Shown here: piece after piece, positions 8,195 through 16,510 of the stretch
Layout: each line of letters opens with the position of its first letter
Numbering within the stretch: the first letter of the stretch is position 1
Source: Micromonospora sp. MP36
GTDB lineage: Bacteria > Actinomycetota > Actinomycetes > Mycobacteriales > Micromonosporaceae
Reading direction: 5' to 3'
Assembly (NCBI RefSeq): GCF_008119785.1
Contig: NZ_VSFA01000010.1
Coordinates: 1 to 64,000, forward strand
DNA length: 64,000 nucleotides
Made by a program: the position numbers and the translations under genes
The notes under the pieces: generated by a model
Seen by the model: only the letters and a program-made list of their open reading frames with translations
Database searches by the model: none
Told to the model about the DNA's origin: nothing

Positions 8195-9244
8195 TCAGGC
8201 CAGGTCTAGGGAGCGGGCGGCGGAGAGGGGGTCGTTGGCGATCGTGACCGGGGCGGGAGCCGTCGAGATGGCCCACTCCGGGTCCTTGAGGCCGTGGCCG
8301 GTGACCGTGCAGACCACGGTGGACCCGGCCGGCACCCGGCCGGCGGCGGCCTGCTGGAGCAGACCGGCCACGCTGGCCGCGCTGCCCAGCTCGACGAAGG
8401 CGCCCACCTCGCGGGCCAGCAGCCGGTACGCCGACAGGATCTCCCGGTCGGTGACCGCCGAGATCAGCCCGCCCGAGGCGTCCCGGGCGTCGATCGCCTT
8501 GGTCCAGCTCGCCGGGTTGCCGATCCGGATGGCGGTGGCGATGGTCGACGGTTCCGGCACCACCTGACCGGTGACGAGGGGGGCGGCGCCGGCCGCCTGG
8601 AAGCCGTACATCTTCGGGGCCTTCGTGGCGTTGCCGGCGGAGAGATCCTCCGAGTAGCCCATCCAGTAGGCGGAGATGTTGCCGGCGTTGCCGACCGGCA
8701 GGCAGTGGATGTCCGGCGCGTCGCCCAGCGCCTCGACGATCTCGAACGCCGCCGTCTTCTGGCCGTGCAGCCGGTCGATGTTGACCGAGTTGACCAGGGC
8801 GACCGGGTAGTCCTGGGCGAGCTTGCCGGCCAGCGCCAGGCAGTCGTCGAAGTTGCCCTGCACCTGGAGCAGCTTGGCGCCGTGCACCAGTGCCTGGGCC
8901 AGCTTGCCCAGCGCGATCTTGCCCTGCGGCACCAGCACCGCACAGGTGATCCCCGCGCGGGCCGCGTACGCCGCGGCGGAGGCGCTGGTGTTGCCGGTGG
9001 AGGCGCAGATGATCGCCTTGTCACCCGCCGCGACGGCCTTGGAGACGGCGACCGTCATGCCCCGGTCCTTGAAGGAGCCGGTGGGGTTGGCGCCCTCCAC
9101 CTTCAGCCAGACGTCGGCGCCGATCCGGGCGGAGAGCACCGGCGCCGGCAGCAGCGGGGTGTTCCCCTCGTGCAGCGTGACGACCGGAGTGGCGTCGGTG
9201 ACCGGCAGCCGGTCCCGGTACGTCTCGATCAGACCCCGCCACAT
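8195..9244 (-). CDS. thrC: Threonine synthase
   Basis: PLP enzyme converting O-phosphohomoserine to threonine plus phosphate. The 349 residues are the short actinobacterial form. The PLP lysine is in [10 protein letters not shown] (about residue 61). The phosphate loop is [10 protein letters not shown], and STGNTSAS is the Asn/Ser substrate loop. It starts with ATG after GAGGAGAACGAC, a good ribosome site. It lies downstream of hom with a 114-base gap, on the same strand. Confidence 0.96.
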   Translation of the reverse strand: MWRGLIETYRDRLPVTDATPVVTLHEGNTPLLPAPVLSARIGADVWLKVEGANPTGSFKDRGMTVAVSKAVAAGDKAIICASTGNTSASAAAYAARAGITCAVLVPQGKIALGKLAQALVHGAKLLQVQGNFDDCLALAGKLAQDYPVALVNSVNIDRLHGQKTAAFEIVEALGDAPDIHCLPVGNAGNISAYWMGYSEDLSAGNATKAPKMYGFQAAGAAPLVTGQVVPEPSTIATAIRIGNPASWTKAIDARDASGGLISAVTDREILSAYRLLAREVGAFVELGSAASVAGLLQQAAAGRVPAGSTVVCTVTGHGLKDPEWAISTAPAPVTIANDPLSAARSLDLA

Positions 9245-9358
9245 GTCGTTCTCCTCGCCTCGACCGCCCCGGTCGCATCGGGGCTTCTACCAGCGTGAAC
9301 CAGCCTCTCGGACCGGCCGCCGGCACACCTGGGGTTAACCATCAGGCGGGACGGGAGG

Positions 9359-10678
9359 CTACGCCCCGCCCTCGACCCGCAGCACGCTGGTCACCGAGCG
9401 GACGATCTCCAGCCCGCGCAGCTCCCGGACGGTGGCCGCGAGCGCGGCGTCCGGCGCGACGTGGGTGACGATGACCAGTTCGGCGTCCGCGCCCCCGCCC
9501 CCGCCGCCCGCCGGGCCCTGCCGGACGGTGGCGATGGAGACCTCGTGCCGAGCGAAGACCCCGGCCACCGCCGCCAGCACACCCGGCCGGTCGGTCACGT
9601 CGAGGCTGATGTGGTAGCGGGTGAGCGCCTCCCCCATCGGCCGCACCGACAGGTCCGCGTACGCCGACTCGCTGGGCGCGTGCACTCCGGCGAGGCGGTT
9701 GCGGGCCACCGCGACCACGTCGCCGAGCACCGCGCTGGCGGTCGGCGCGCCGCCCGCGCCGCGCCCGTAGAACATGAGCTGCCCGGCCGCCTCCGCCTCG
9801 ACGAAGACCGCGTTGAACGCGTCGCCGACGCTGGCCAGGGGGTGGGCCAGCGGGATCATCGCCGGGTGCACCCGCACGCTGACCGTCTCGCGGCCCGCCG
9901 CGTCGGTGCCCCGGGCGGCGATGCAGAGCAGCTTGATCGTGCAACCCATCGCCTTGGCGCTGGCCACGTCGGCGGCGGTCACCTCGGTGATCCCCTCGCG
10001 GTGCACGTCGGCGGCGGTGACCCGGGTGTGGAACGCCAGGGAGGCGAGGATGGCGGCCTTGGCGGCGGCGTCGAAGCCCTCCACGTCGGCCGTCGGATCC
10101 GCCTCGGCGTATCCCAGCTCGGTGGCCTCCTCCAGCGCCTCGGCGAAGCCGGCGCCGGTGGCGTCCATGGCGGAGAGGATGAAGTTGGTGGTGCCGTTGA
10201 CGATGCCGGTGACCCGGTTGATCCGGTCGCCGTGCAGCGACTCGCGCAGCGGGCGCAGCAGGGGGATGGCCCCGGCGACGCTCGCCTCGTAGTAGAGGTC
10301 GGCGCCGCCCTCGGCGGCGGCGTCGTGCAGCGCCGCGCCGTCCTCGGCGAGCAGCGCCTTGTTGGCGGTGACCACGCTCTTGCCCGCGCGCAGCGCCTCG
10401 ACCAGCCAGCTCCTGGCCGGCTCGATGCCGCCGACGACCTCCACCACGATGTCCACGTCGTCCCGCTTGATCAGCCCGAGCGGGTCGGTGGTGAACAGGG
10501 CGGGGTCGACCGGCAGGTCGCCGCGGTCCCGGCCGAGCCGGCGTACGGCGATGCCGGCGATCTCCAGCGGGGCGCCGATCCGGGCGGCGAGGTCGGCCGA
10601 CTGCTCGTGCAGCAGCCGCACCACGTCGCTGCCGACCGTGCCGCAGCCGAGCAGCGCCAAGCGAACGGGTGAGGTCAT
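9359..10678 (-). CDS. hom: Homoserine dehydrogenase
   Basis: Reduces aspartate semialdehyde to homoserine with NAD(P)H. The 439 residues hold an N-terminal Rossmann fold (LLGCGTVGSDVV), the catalytic domain with the conserved stretch VTANKALLAEDG...GIVNGTTNFIL (about residues 105-170), and a C-terminal ACT domain (YHISLDVTDRPGVLAAVAGVFA) for threonine feedback. The ATG overlaps the lysA stop by four bases (ATGA), so the two are translationally coupled. Confidence 0.97.
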   Translation of the reverse strand: MTSPVRLALLGCGTVGSDVVRLLHEQSADLAARIGAPLEIAGIAVRRLGRDRGDLPVDPALFTTDPLGLIKRDDVDIVVEVVGGIEPARSWLVEALRAGKSVVTANKALLAEDGAALHDAAAEGGADLYYEASVAGAIPLLRPLRESLHGDRINRVTGIVNGTTNFILSAMDATGAGFAEALEEATELGYAEADPTADVEGFDAAAKAAILASLAFHTRVTAADVHREGITEVTAADVASAKAMGCTIKLLCIAARGTDAAGRETVSVRVHPAMIPLAHPLASVGDAFNAVFVEAEAAGQLMFYGRGAGGAPTASAVLGDVVAVARNRLAGVHAPSESAYADLSVRPMGEALTRYHISLDVTDRPGVLAAVAGVFARHEVSIATVRQGPAGGGGGGADAELVIVTHVAPDAALAATVRELRGLEIVRSVTSVLRVEGGA

Positions 10679-12060
10679 CCGACATCCAATGCGAGCAGGT
10701 CCTCTTCGGTCTCCCGGCGGACGATCAGCCGGGCCCGACCGTCGCGGACGGCGACGACCGGGGGCCGCGGGACATGGTTGTAGTTGCTGGCCATGCTCCG
10801 GCAGTACGCCCCGGTGCCGGGCACCGCGACAAAATCTCCGGGCTGCACGTCAGCGGGCAGGAATTCATCCTTCACCACGATGTCCCCGGACTCACAATGC
10901 TTTCCCACCACGCGGGCGAGCAGCGGCTCCGCCGTCGAGGCCCGGTTCGCCACCGTGGCCGAGTAGGACGCGTCGTAGAGCGCGGTGCGGATGTTGTCGC
11001 TCATCCCGCCGTCGACGCTGACGTACGTCCGCAGGCCGTCCACGTCCTTGACCGTGCCCACCTCGTAGAGGGTGAACACGGCGGGGCCGACGATGGCCCG
11101 GCCCGGCTCGATGGACAGGTGCGGCACCCGCAGCTTCTCGGCGAAGCACTCCCCGTCGACGATCTTGCGCAGCCGCTTGGCCAGGTCGCTCGGCGCGGCC
11201 GGGTCGTCCTGGGTGGTGTACGCGATGCCGAACCCGCCGCCCAGGTCCAGCTCGGGCAGTTCCACGCCGCGGGCGTCGCGGATCTGCGCCTGCAGGCCGA
11301 GCACCCGGCGGGCGGAGACCTCGAAGCCGCTGGCGTCGAAGATCTGCGAGCCGATGTGCGAGTGCAGCCCGCGCAGCTCCAGCACGTCCTCGTCGAGGAT
11401 CTTGAAGGCCGCCGCCGCGGCCGCCCCGCCGGCGAGCGAGAAGCCGAACTTCTGGTCCTCGTGCGCCGTGGCGATGAACTCGTGGGTGTGCGCCTCCACG
11501 CCGACGGTGACCCGGACCAGCACCCTGGGGCGTACGCCACGCTCGCGGGCGAGCGCGGTGAGCCGGTCGATCTCGGCGAACGAGTCGACGATGATCCGGC
11601 CCACCCCGGCGTCCACCGCCCGGGTCAGCTCGGCCACCGACTTGTTGTTGCCGTGGAAGCCGATCCGCTCCGGCGGCATCCCCGCCGACAGCGCGGTGGC
11701 CAGCTCGCCGCCGGTGCAGACGTCGAGGAACAGGCCCTCCTCGGCGATCATGCGGACCACCGCCCGGCAGAGGAAGGCCTTGCCGGCGTAGTAGACGTCG
11801 GCGTCCGGGAAGGCGGCCTGGAACTCCCGGCAGCGGGAGCGCAGGTCATCCTCGTCCAGCACGTACACAGGGGTGCCGAACTCGGCGGCCAGGTCGCGGA
11901 CGTCCAGCCCGGCGACCTCCAGCGCGCCGCTCCCGCCCCGCGCCACGTTGCGCGGCCACAGCTGCGGCACCAGGGCGTTGACGTCGACCGGGGTACGCAA
12001 CCAGGCCGGCCCGCGGTTGCCGATGTCGCCGTGCAGGGCACCGGCTTCGTGCGCGCGCAT
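10675..12060 (-). CDS. lysA: Diaminopimelate decarboxylase
   Basis: PLP-dependent last step of lysine synthesis (meso-DAP to lysine plus CO2). 461 residues. The N-terminal alanine-racemase-like barrel has the PLP lysine in YYAGKAFLC; HSHIGSQI and GGGFGIAY bind the phosphate, and the C-terminal region has CESGDIV, the active-site Cys motif. The ATG at 12060 lies two bases after the argS stop; the open frame continues upstream only as overlap with argS. The order argS-lysA-hom is the usual actinobacterial operon. Confidence 0.97.
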   Translation of the reverse strand: MRAHEAGALHGDIGNRGPAWLRTPVDVNALVPQLWPRNVARGGSGALEVAGLDVRDLAAEFGTPVYVLDEDDLRSRCREFQAAFPDADVYYAGKAFLCRAVVRMIAEEGLFLDVCTGGELATALSAGMPPERIGFHGNNKSVAELTRAVDAGVGRIIVDSFAEIDRLTALARERGVRPRVLVRVTVGVEAHTHEFIATAHEDQKFGFSLAGGAAAAAAFKILDEDVLELRGLHSHIGSQIFDASGFEVSARRVLGLQAQIRDARGVELPELDLGGGFGIAYTTQDDPAAPSDLAKRLRKIVDGECFAEKLRVPHLSIEPGRAIVGPAVFTLYEVGTVKDVDGLRTYVSVDGGMSDNIRTALYDASYSATVANRASTAEPLLARVVGKHCESGDIVVKDEFLPADVQPGDFVAVPGTGAYCRSMASNYNHVPRPPVVAVRDGRARLIVRRETEEDLLALDVG

Positions 12061-12062
12061 GG

Positions 12063-13730
12063 TTACATCCTTTCCGGCGCGGAGACGCCGAGCAGCTGCA
12101 GGCCGTTGGCGATGACCACGCGGGTGGCGTCGTTGAGCCAGAGCCGGGCCCGGTGGGTGTCGGTGATCTCCTCGTCGCCCTGCGGGGTGACCCGGCACTG
12201 GTCGTAGAACCGGTGGAACGCCGGGGCCACCTCGCGCTCCAGGTAGTGCGCGAGCCGGTGCGGCTGGCGCAGCTCGGCGGCGGTGGCCACCACGGCCGGG
12301 AACCCGGCGAGGGCCTTGAGCAGCTCGTGCTCCTTCTCGTGGGCGAGCAGCTCGGGGCGGAAGCCCGCCGCCGCGCCCCGGGTCAGCCCCGCCTCGGCGG
12401 CCTGCCGCGAGATGCCGGCGGTCCGCGCGCCCACGTACTGCACGTAGTAGACCGGGTTGTCGTTCTTGGCCCGGGTCCACAGCTCCACGTCGATGTCGAT
12501 GGGCGAGTCGGCCGAGTAGCGGGCCAGCGCGTACCGGGCGGCGTCCACGCCGATCGCGTCGACCAGGTCCTCCAGGGTGACCACGGTGCCGGCCCGCTTG
12601 CTCATCCGCACCGGCTGCCCGTCGCGGACCAGGTTGACCAGCTGACCGATGAGGATCTCCAAGTTGCGGTCCGGGTCGTCGCCGAAGCAGGCGGCCATGG
12701 CCTTCATCCGGCCGATGTAGCCGTGGTGGTCGGCGCCCAGCATGATCACCACGCGCTCGAAGCCGCGCTCGCGCTTGTCCAGGTAGTAGGCGCAGTCGGC
12801 GGCGAAGTAGGTCCACTCGCCGTTGGACTTGCGCAGCACCCGGTCCTTGTCGTCGCCGAAGTCGGTCGTGCGCAGCCAGGTGGCGCCCTCGGCCTCGTAG
12901 ACGTGCCCCTGCTCGCGCAGCCGGGCCAGCGCCTTGTCCAGCTCGCCCCGGTCGTGCAGGTCCTTCTCGTTGAAGTAGGTGTCGAACTCGACGCCGAAGT
13001 CGCGCAGCGACGCCTTGATCTCCTCGAACATCAGCTGGACGCCCTCGACCCGGAACACCTCCTGGGCGGCGGCGTCGTCCAGCTCGCGCACCTCCGGCCG
13101 GCGCCGGCACACCTCGTCCGCGATCTCGGCGAGGTACGCCCCGCCGTAGCCGTCCTCGGGGGTCGGCTCGCCCTTCGCGGCAGCGAGCAGGGAGCGGGCG
13201 AACCGGTCGATCTGGGAGCCGGCGTCATTGAAGTAGTATTCCGTGCCCACGTCGGCGCCGGTGGCGCGGAGCAGCCGGCTGAGCGCGTCGCCGACGGCCG
13301 CCCAGCGGACCCCGCCGATGTGCACCGGGCCGGTCGGGTTCGCCGAGACGAACTCCAGGTTGATCTTCTGGTCGGCGAGGGTCTCGCTGCGGCCGTACGC
13401 CGGGCCGGCCTCGACGATGACCCTGGCGAGCTGGCCGGCGGCGGCCGAGTCGAGCCGGATGTTCAGGAAGCCCGGGCCGGCGATCTCCACCGACTTGATC
13501 CCCGGCGCCCGGCCGAGCTGCTCGGCCAGGGCGGCGGCCAGCTCCCGCGGGGGTACGCCCACCTTCTTGCTGAGCTGCAGCGCCAGCGTCGAGGCGTAGT
13601 CGCCGTGCTCGGGGTTGCGGGGTCGCTCGACGGTGGTCTGCGCGGGCAGCGCGGAGCGGTCCAGGCCCCGGTCTTCGAAGACGGCGTGGGCAGCGGCGAG
13701 GACTACGTCGGCGAGTTCTGCGGGAGTCAC
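12063..13730 (-). CDS. argS: Arginyl-tRNA synthetase
   Basis: Class I aminoacyl-tRNA synthetase. 555 residues. The N-terminal Add1 domain is followed by the HIGH-type signature in [11 protein letters not shown] and the KMSKS-type loop in [11 protein letters not shown]-terminal DALR anticodon domain ends in PERM. It begins with GTG at 13730; TAACAT lies six bases upstream, so the mRNA may be leaderless. It is the first gene of the argS-lysA-hom-thrC operon and is divergent from the DUF3105 gene. Confidence 0.96.
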   Translation of the reverse strand: MTPAELADVVLAAAHAVFEDRGLDRSALPAQTTVERPRNPEHGDYASTLALQLSKKVGVPPRELAAALAEQLGRAPGIKSVEIAGPGFLNIRLDSAAAGQLARVIVEAGPAYGRSETLADQKINLEFVSANPTGPVHIGGVRWAAVGDALSRLLRATGADVGTEYYFNDAGSQIDRFARSLLAAAKGEPTPEDGYGGAYLAEIADEVCRRRPEVRELDDAAAQEVFRVEGVQLMFEEIKASLRDFGVEFDTYFNEKDLHDRGELDKALARLREQGHVYEAEGATWLRTTDFGDDKDRVLRKSNGEWTYFAADCAYYLDKRERGFERVVIMLGADHHGYIGRMKAMAACFGDDPDRNLEILIGQLVNLVRDGQPVRMSKRAGTVVTLEDLVDAIGVDAARYALARYSADSPIDIDVELWTRAKNDNPVYYVQYVGARTAGISRQAAEAGLTRGAAAGFRPELLAHEKEHELLKALAGFPAVVATAAELRQPHRLAHYLEREVAPAFHRFYDQCRVTPQGDEEITDTHRARLWLNDATRVVIANGLQLLGVSAPERM

Positions 13731-13736
13731 CGAACC

Positions 13737-13742
13737 ATGTTA
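13737..13742 (-). promoter_or_regulatory. -10-like TAACAT, leaderless promoter of the argS operon
   Basis: TAACAT on the minus strand ends six bases before the GTG of argS, and no ribosome site is present. A TAGACT at 13749-13754 on the plus strand may serve the divergent DUF3105 gene. Confidence 0.45.
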
Positions 13743-13828
13743 TCGGGGGTAGACTCGGGCACCGCGGCGGCGACCAGCATGTGAACCCGACCCGCCGGCT
13801 CCCTGACCGACCGACCTGACGAGGCACG

Positions 13829-14650
13829 ATGAGCATCAGCACCCCGGGCGGCCCGGAGCGCCGTCCGACCGTGGTCAGCACCGGCAAGAAGCCGGCTGCC
13901 GGCCGGCCGGCCGCTGCCGACAAGCCCGCCGGTGGCAAGGCCGGGTCCGGCAAGGGTCCGAAGCCGACCGGCGGCGGCAAGGGCCGCAAGCCGGTCGCCC
14001 CGGTGAAGGTCAGCCAGGGCCGGTCCTGGGGTCCGATCGCCCTCTTCGTCGCCGTTGGCGTGCTCGCCGTCGGCATCATCGGCTACGGCGCCTTCGCCGC
14101 CTACCGGGGCTCCCAGCCATGGCAGGAGCGGGCCGACGCGATCAAGGGCGTGGTCGACTTCCGCAAGAAGGACAAGGACCTGGTCGCGGGCGGCAACCAC
14201 CAGACGGGCCCGATAAAGTACGACATCCTCCCGCCGGTCGCCGGCCCGCACAACGCGGCCTGGCAGAACTGCATGGGTGACGTCTACGACGCTCCGATCG
14301 CCAACGAGCACGCGGTGCACAGCCTGGAGCACGGCACGGTCTGGATCACCTACCGCCCGGACCTGCCGGCCGACCAGGTGGCCAAGCTCAAGGCCAAGGT
14401 CGAGGGCAAGGAGAAGATGATGCTCAGCCCGTTCGAGGGGCTGGACAAGCCGATCTCGCTGCAGGCCTGGGGCTTCCAGCTCAAGGTCGACAACGCCGAC
14501 GACAGCCGGATCGACGACTTCATCAAGACGCTGCGGGTGAACGCCTCCGTCGAGGGCCCGAACGCCAACTGCGGCCAGGGCATCACCGCCACCGGCACCA
14601 CCCCGCGGGACAACCTGGGCAACCAGATGCCCGAGCAGCCCACCCAGTGA
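13829..14650 (+). CDS. DUF3105 membrane-anchored protein
   Basis: 273 residues. A Lys/Gly/Ala/Pro-rich N-terminal tail (residues 1-65) is followed by one membrane helix (IALFVAVGVLAVGIIGYGAFAAY) and an extracellular DUF3105 domain with HNAAWQNCMGDVYD, NEHAVHSLEHGTVWITY and a closing NCGQG. The conserved His and Cys residues suggest metal or redox binding, but the function is unknown. The DUF305 gene follows after ten bases, a pairing often seen in actinomycetes. Confidence 0.9.
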   Translation: MSISTPGGPERRPTVVSTGKKPAAGRPAAADKPAGGKAGSGKGPKPTGGGKGRKPVAPVKVSQGRSWGPIALFVAVGVLAVGIIGYGAFAAYRGSQPWQERADAIKGVVDFRKKDKDLVAGGNHQTGPIKYDILPPVAGPHNAAWQNCMGDVYDAPIANEHAVHSLEHGTVWITYRPDLPADQVAKLKAKVEGKEKMMLSPFEGLDKPISLQAWGFQLKVDNADDSRIDDFIKTLRVNASVEGPNANCGQGITATGTTPRDNLGNQMPEQPTQ

Positions 14651-14660
14651 GGACGCCGCG

Positions 14661-15329
14661 ATGACCGCCGCCGTGACAACGGACACCGACCTCGACGAGG
14701 CCCCGGTCACCGGTGACGGTGACCGGGGGGCCGCGCGCCGCTTCGGCGTCCTGGCCCTGGCCGCCGCCATCGTGGTCGGTCTCCTGCTCGGGTACGCGGG
14801 CGGCCTGCTCACCCCGACCTTCACCCGTCCGGGCAACAACTCCGCCGAGGCCGGCTTCGCCCGGGACATGACCACCCACCACGCACAGGCGGTGGCCATG
14901 GGGCTGATGGCCTTCCAGCAGGGCCAGGACCCGGAGGTACGGCAGATCGGCGGCGACATCGCCACCGGCCAGCAGGGCGAGATCGGCACCATGCAGACCT
15001 GGCTGCGGTCGTGGCAGCTCGACCCGACCGGCGACCAGCCGCCGATGGCCTGGATGCCGGACGGCGCCGGCCTGGTCAAGAACGGCCTGATGCCGGGCAT
15101 GGCCACGCCGGACGAGATGGCGAAGCTGCGGACCGCCCAGGGCCGCGAGTTCGACGTGCTGTTCCTCCAGATGATGATCCGGCACCACCTCGGCGGGATC
15201 CACATGATCCAGGGGATCCTCGATCAGGGGCACGACAAGGACGTGCTGGCGGTGGCCCAGATCATGAAGAACACTCAGCAGACGGACCTGACCAACCTCC
15301 AGGCCGCGCTCAAGCGGCTCGGCGGCTGA
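14661..15329 (+). CDS. DUF305 family membrane-anchored protein
   Basis: 222 residues: one N-terminal membrane helix (about residues 30-52), then a DUF305 four-helix-type domain with paired HH motifs, DMTTHHAQAVAMG and LFLQMMIRHHLGGIHM, spaced as an internal duplication. Some DUF305 proteins are linked to copper handling; that role is not shown here. It is co-transcribed with the DUF3105 gene, and a strong terminator follows. Confidence 0.9.
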   Translation: MTAAVTTDTDLDEAPVTGDGDRGAARRFGVLALAAAIVVGLLLGYAGGLLTPTFTRPGNNSAEAGFARDMTTHHAQAVAMGLMAFQQGQDPEVRQIGGDIATGQQGEIGTMQTWLRSWQLDPTGDQPPMAWMPDGAGLVKNGLMPGMATPDEMAKLRTAQGREFDVLFLQMMIRHHLGGIHMIQGILDQGHDKDVLAVAQIMKNTQQTDLTNLQAALKRLGG

Positions 15330-15350
15330 ATCGCCGGCACGCCTGCTCCG

Positions 15351-15382
15351 AAGGGCCCGCGTCGTTCCCGACGCGGGCCCTT
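15351..15382 (+). terminator. Terminator after the DUF3105-DUF305 operon
   Basis: A perfect 14-bp stem (15351-15364 with 15369-15382) and a TTCC tetraloop, 21 bases after the DUF305 stop codon. Confidence 0.85.
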
Positions 15383-15406
15383 CGCATGGCCAGCCTCATA
15401 CCAGCC

Positions 15407-15426
15407 CGTTATGCCCGTTTATAACG
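15407..15426. promoter_or_regulatory. Small AT-rich inverted repeat upstream of the transposase-like gene
   Basis: CGTTAT and ATAACG arms around GCCCGTTT, within a local direct repeat of CCCGTT. It is distinctly AT-richer than its surroundings and lies 30 bases before the next start. It may be an operator or a remnant element end; no function is assigned. Confidence 0.3.
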
Positions 15427-15455
15427 CTTTGGCAGTCTCCGACCCATAGCGCGCC

Positions 15456-16211
15456 TTGGAGACTTTTCTCCCCACATATCGTGACCAGTTGCGATTCGGG
15501 CTCGTTGCGCAAGACGTGGGGGTTGCACTCAGAGACGCAGGCAGGTCGGTGACCAGTTGGTGCCGACGTCACACCATCGGCGGTGACGGGGCGGTGGCAG
15601 CCGTCCGTCGCGGACAGCGGCCGGGCGAGTCGGGAGCGCTCAGCCGCGAACAGGAACTCGAACTGATCGACGTGCTGCGGGGCGTCCACCCCGACGAGTT
15701 CGGCCTGGACGAGGAGCTCTGGACGCGACAGAGCCTGACCACCCTCATCCAGCGCCGGTTCGACCTGACGATGGACGCCGGCACGGTCGGGGCGTACCTG
15801 CGGGCCTGGGGGTTGGGTCCGCGGGAGCCGCGGGAGCGGGCCTGCGGGCTCTGCGTGGGCGCGGTCGAGCGCTGGGTACGCAGCGAGTACCCGTCGATCA
15901 CCCGGGCCGCCCAGGAGCACGCCGCGGAGGTCTACTGGATCGGCCGGGTGCGCCTGCGCGGCACCATGCCGGCGGCGGACGTGATCTCCGCGGTCTCCTC
16001 CCGGGGCCGGGTCCGCTTCATGATCACCACGCCGTCGGTCGACCCGCCGCTCCCGCGCGACTTCGTGCTGCGGCTCAGCGGCGCCGAGGAGCGGACCGTG
16101 CACCTGATCGTCGACGGCTCGTGGCCGCGCAACGAGTGGCCGCGCCGCCTGCCGCGCCGGATCGTCCTGCACCCGCTCCCCAGCTGCGGCCGCCCCCTGG
16201 CCGCCGCCTGA
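15456..16211 (+). CDS. IS630-type transposase-like protein, probably non-catalytic
   Basis: 251 residues from a TTG start; the exact start is uncertain, and homology-like sequence begins about residue 22. The N-terminus resembles an IS630 HTH (VALRDAGRSVTSWCRR...GGDGAVAA.RRG). A winged-helix part follows (LWTRQSLTTLIQRRFDLTM..GTVGAYLRAWGL). The remainder resembles the beginning of a DDE domain (ISAVSSRGRVRFMI; HLIVDGSWPRNEW) but lacks a clear first Asp and ends before any final Glu. A truncated or domesticated transposase is the best reading. No terminal inverted repeats or target duplication were found. Codons near the start are less GC-rich than the surroundings. Confidence 0.65.
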   Translation: METFLPTYRDQLRFGLVAQDVGVALRDAGRSVTSWCRRHTIGGDGAVAAVRRGQRPGESGALSREQELELIDVLRGVHPDEFGLDEELWTRQSLTTLIQRRFDLTMDAGTVGAYLRAWGLGPREPRERACGLCVGAVERWVRSEYPSITRAAQEHAAEVYWIGRVRLRGTMPAADVISAVSSRGRVRFMITTPSVDPPLPRDFVLRLSGAEERTVHLIVDGSWPRNEWPRRLPRRIVLHPLPSCGRPLAAA

Positions 16212-16242
16212 CCCCGACCACCACTTCGCGCCGACCACTCCC

Positions 16243-16303
16243 GCTGATCATGAGGTTGACGGCGACGACGATCTCCATCGCTGCCGCCAACCTCATGATC
16301 AGC
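16243..16303. repeat. Dispersed intergenic palindrome, copy B (GATCATGAGGTT type)
   Basis: Left arm at 16243-16263 (GCTGATCATGAGGTTGACGGC) pairs with 16283-16303 in 20 of 21 positions; the loop is 19 bases. It shares both arms with the copy at 8101-8155 while the loops differ. It lies between the transposase-like gene and tRNA-Arg, 31 bases after the stop. Confidence 0.85.
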
Positions 16304-16384
16304 GGCGACGGTGGACCTGGGCGACGCGCGGGATACCGATTGGGTGATCCGGGAGGGGGTTTGCTACTCTTCTCGGGTCGCTGA

Positions 16385-16456
16385 GCCCCCGTAGCTCAGG
16401 GGATAGAGCACCGCCCTCCGGAGGCGGGGGCGCAGGTTCGAATCCTGCCGGGGGCA
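16385..16456 (+). tRNA. tRNA-Arg, anticodon CCG
   Basis: A 72-base cloverleaf. The acceptor stem GCCCCCG pairs with CGGGGGC, with discriminator A. The D arm is GCTC...GAGC, the anticodon stem CCGCC/GGCGG holds loop CTCCGGA (anticodon CCG at 16418-16420), and the T arm has TTCGAAT. CCA is not encoded. It reads CGG, a common arginine codon at this GC content. A terminator follows directly. Confidence 0.96.
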
Positions 16457-16465
16457 CAGACACGA

Positions 16466-16494
16466 AGAAGCCCGGGCCGTCGGCCCGGGCTTCT
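16466..16494 (+). terminator. Terminator after tRNA-Arg
   Basis: A perfect 13-bp stem (AGAAGCCCGGGCC at 16466-16478, partner at 16482-16494) with a 3-base loop, ten bases after the tRNA and 17 before the end of the convergent LigD-type gene, so it may serve both. Confidence 0.85.
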
Positions 16495-16510
16495 CAGCAT
16501 GTCGGACGAG

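Noticed and set aside
3595..8247. 1550-codon plus-strand ORF
   Set aside because: Gly/Arg/Gln/His-rich shadow of the deacetylase and RND genes, without any domain; long antisense frames are expected at this GC content.
9245..9358. Riboswitch or attenuator before thrC
   Set aside because: Only a short CCCCG/CGGGG hairpin is present; no known riboswitch core, and the gap is short.
15400..16500. Complete IS630 insertion sequence or integrative element at tRNA-Arg
   Set aside because: No terminal inverted repeats, target duplication, integrase or duplicated tRNA end were found.
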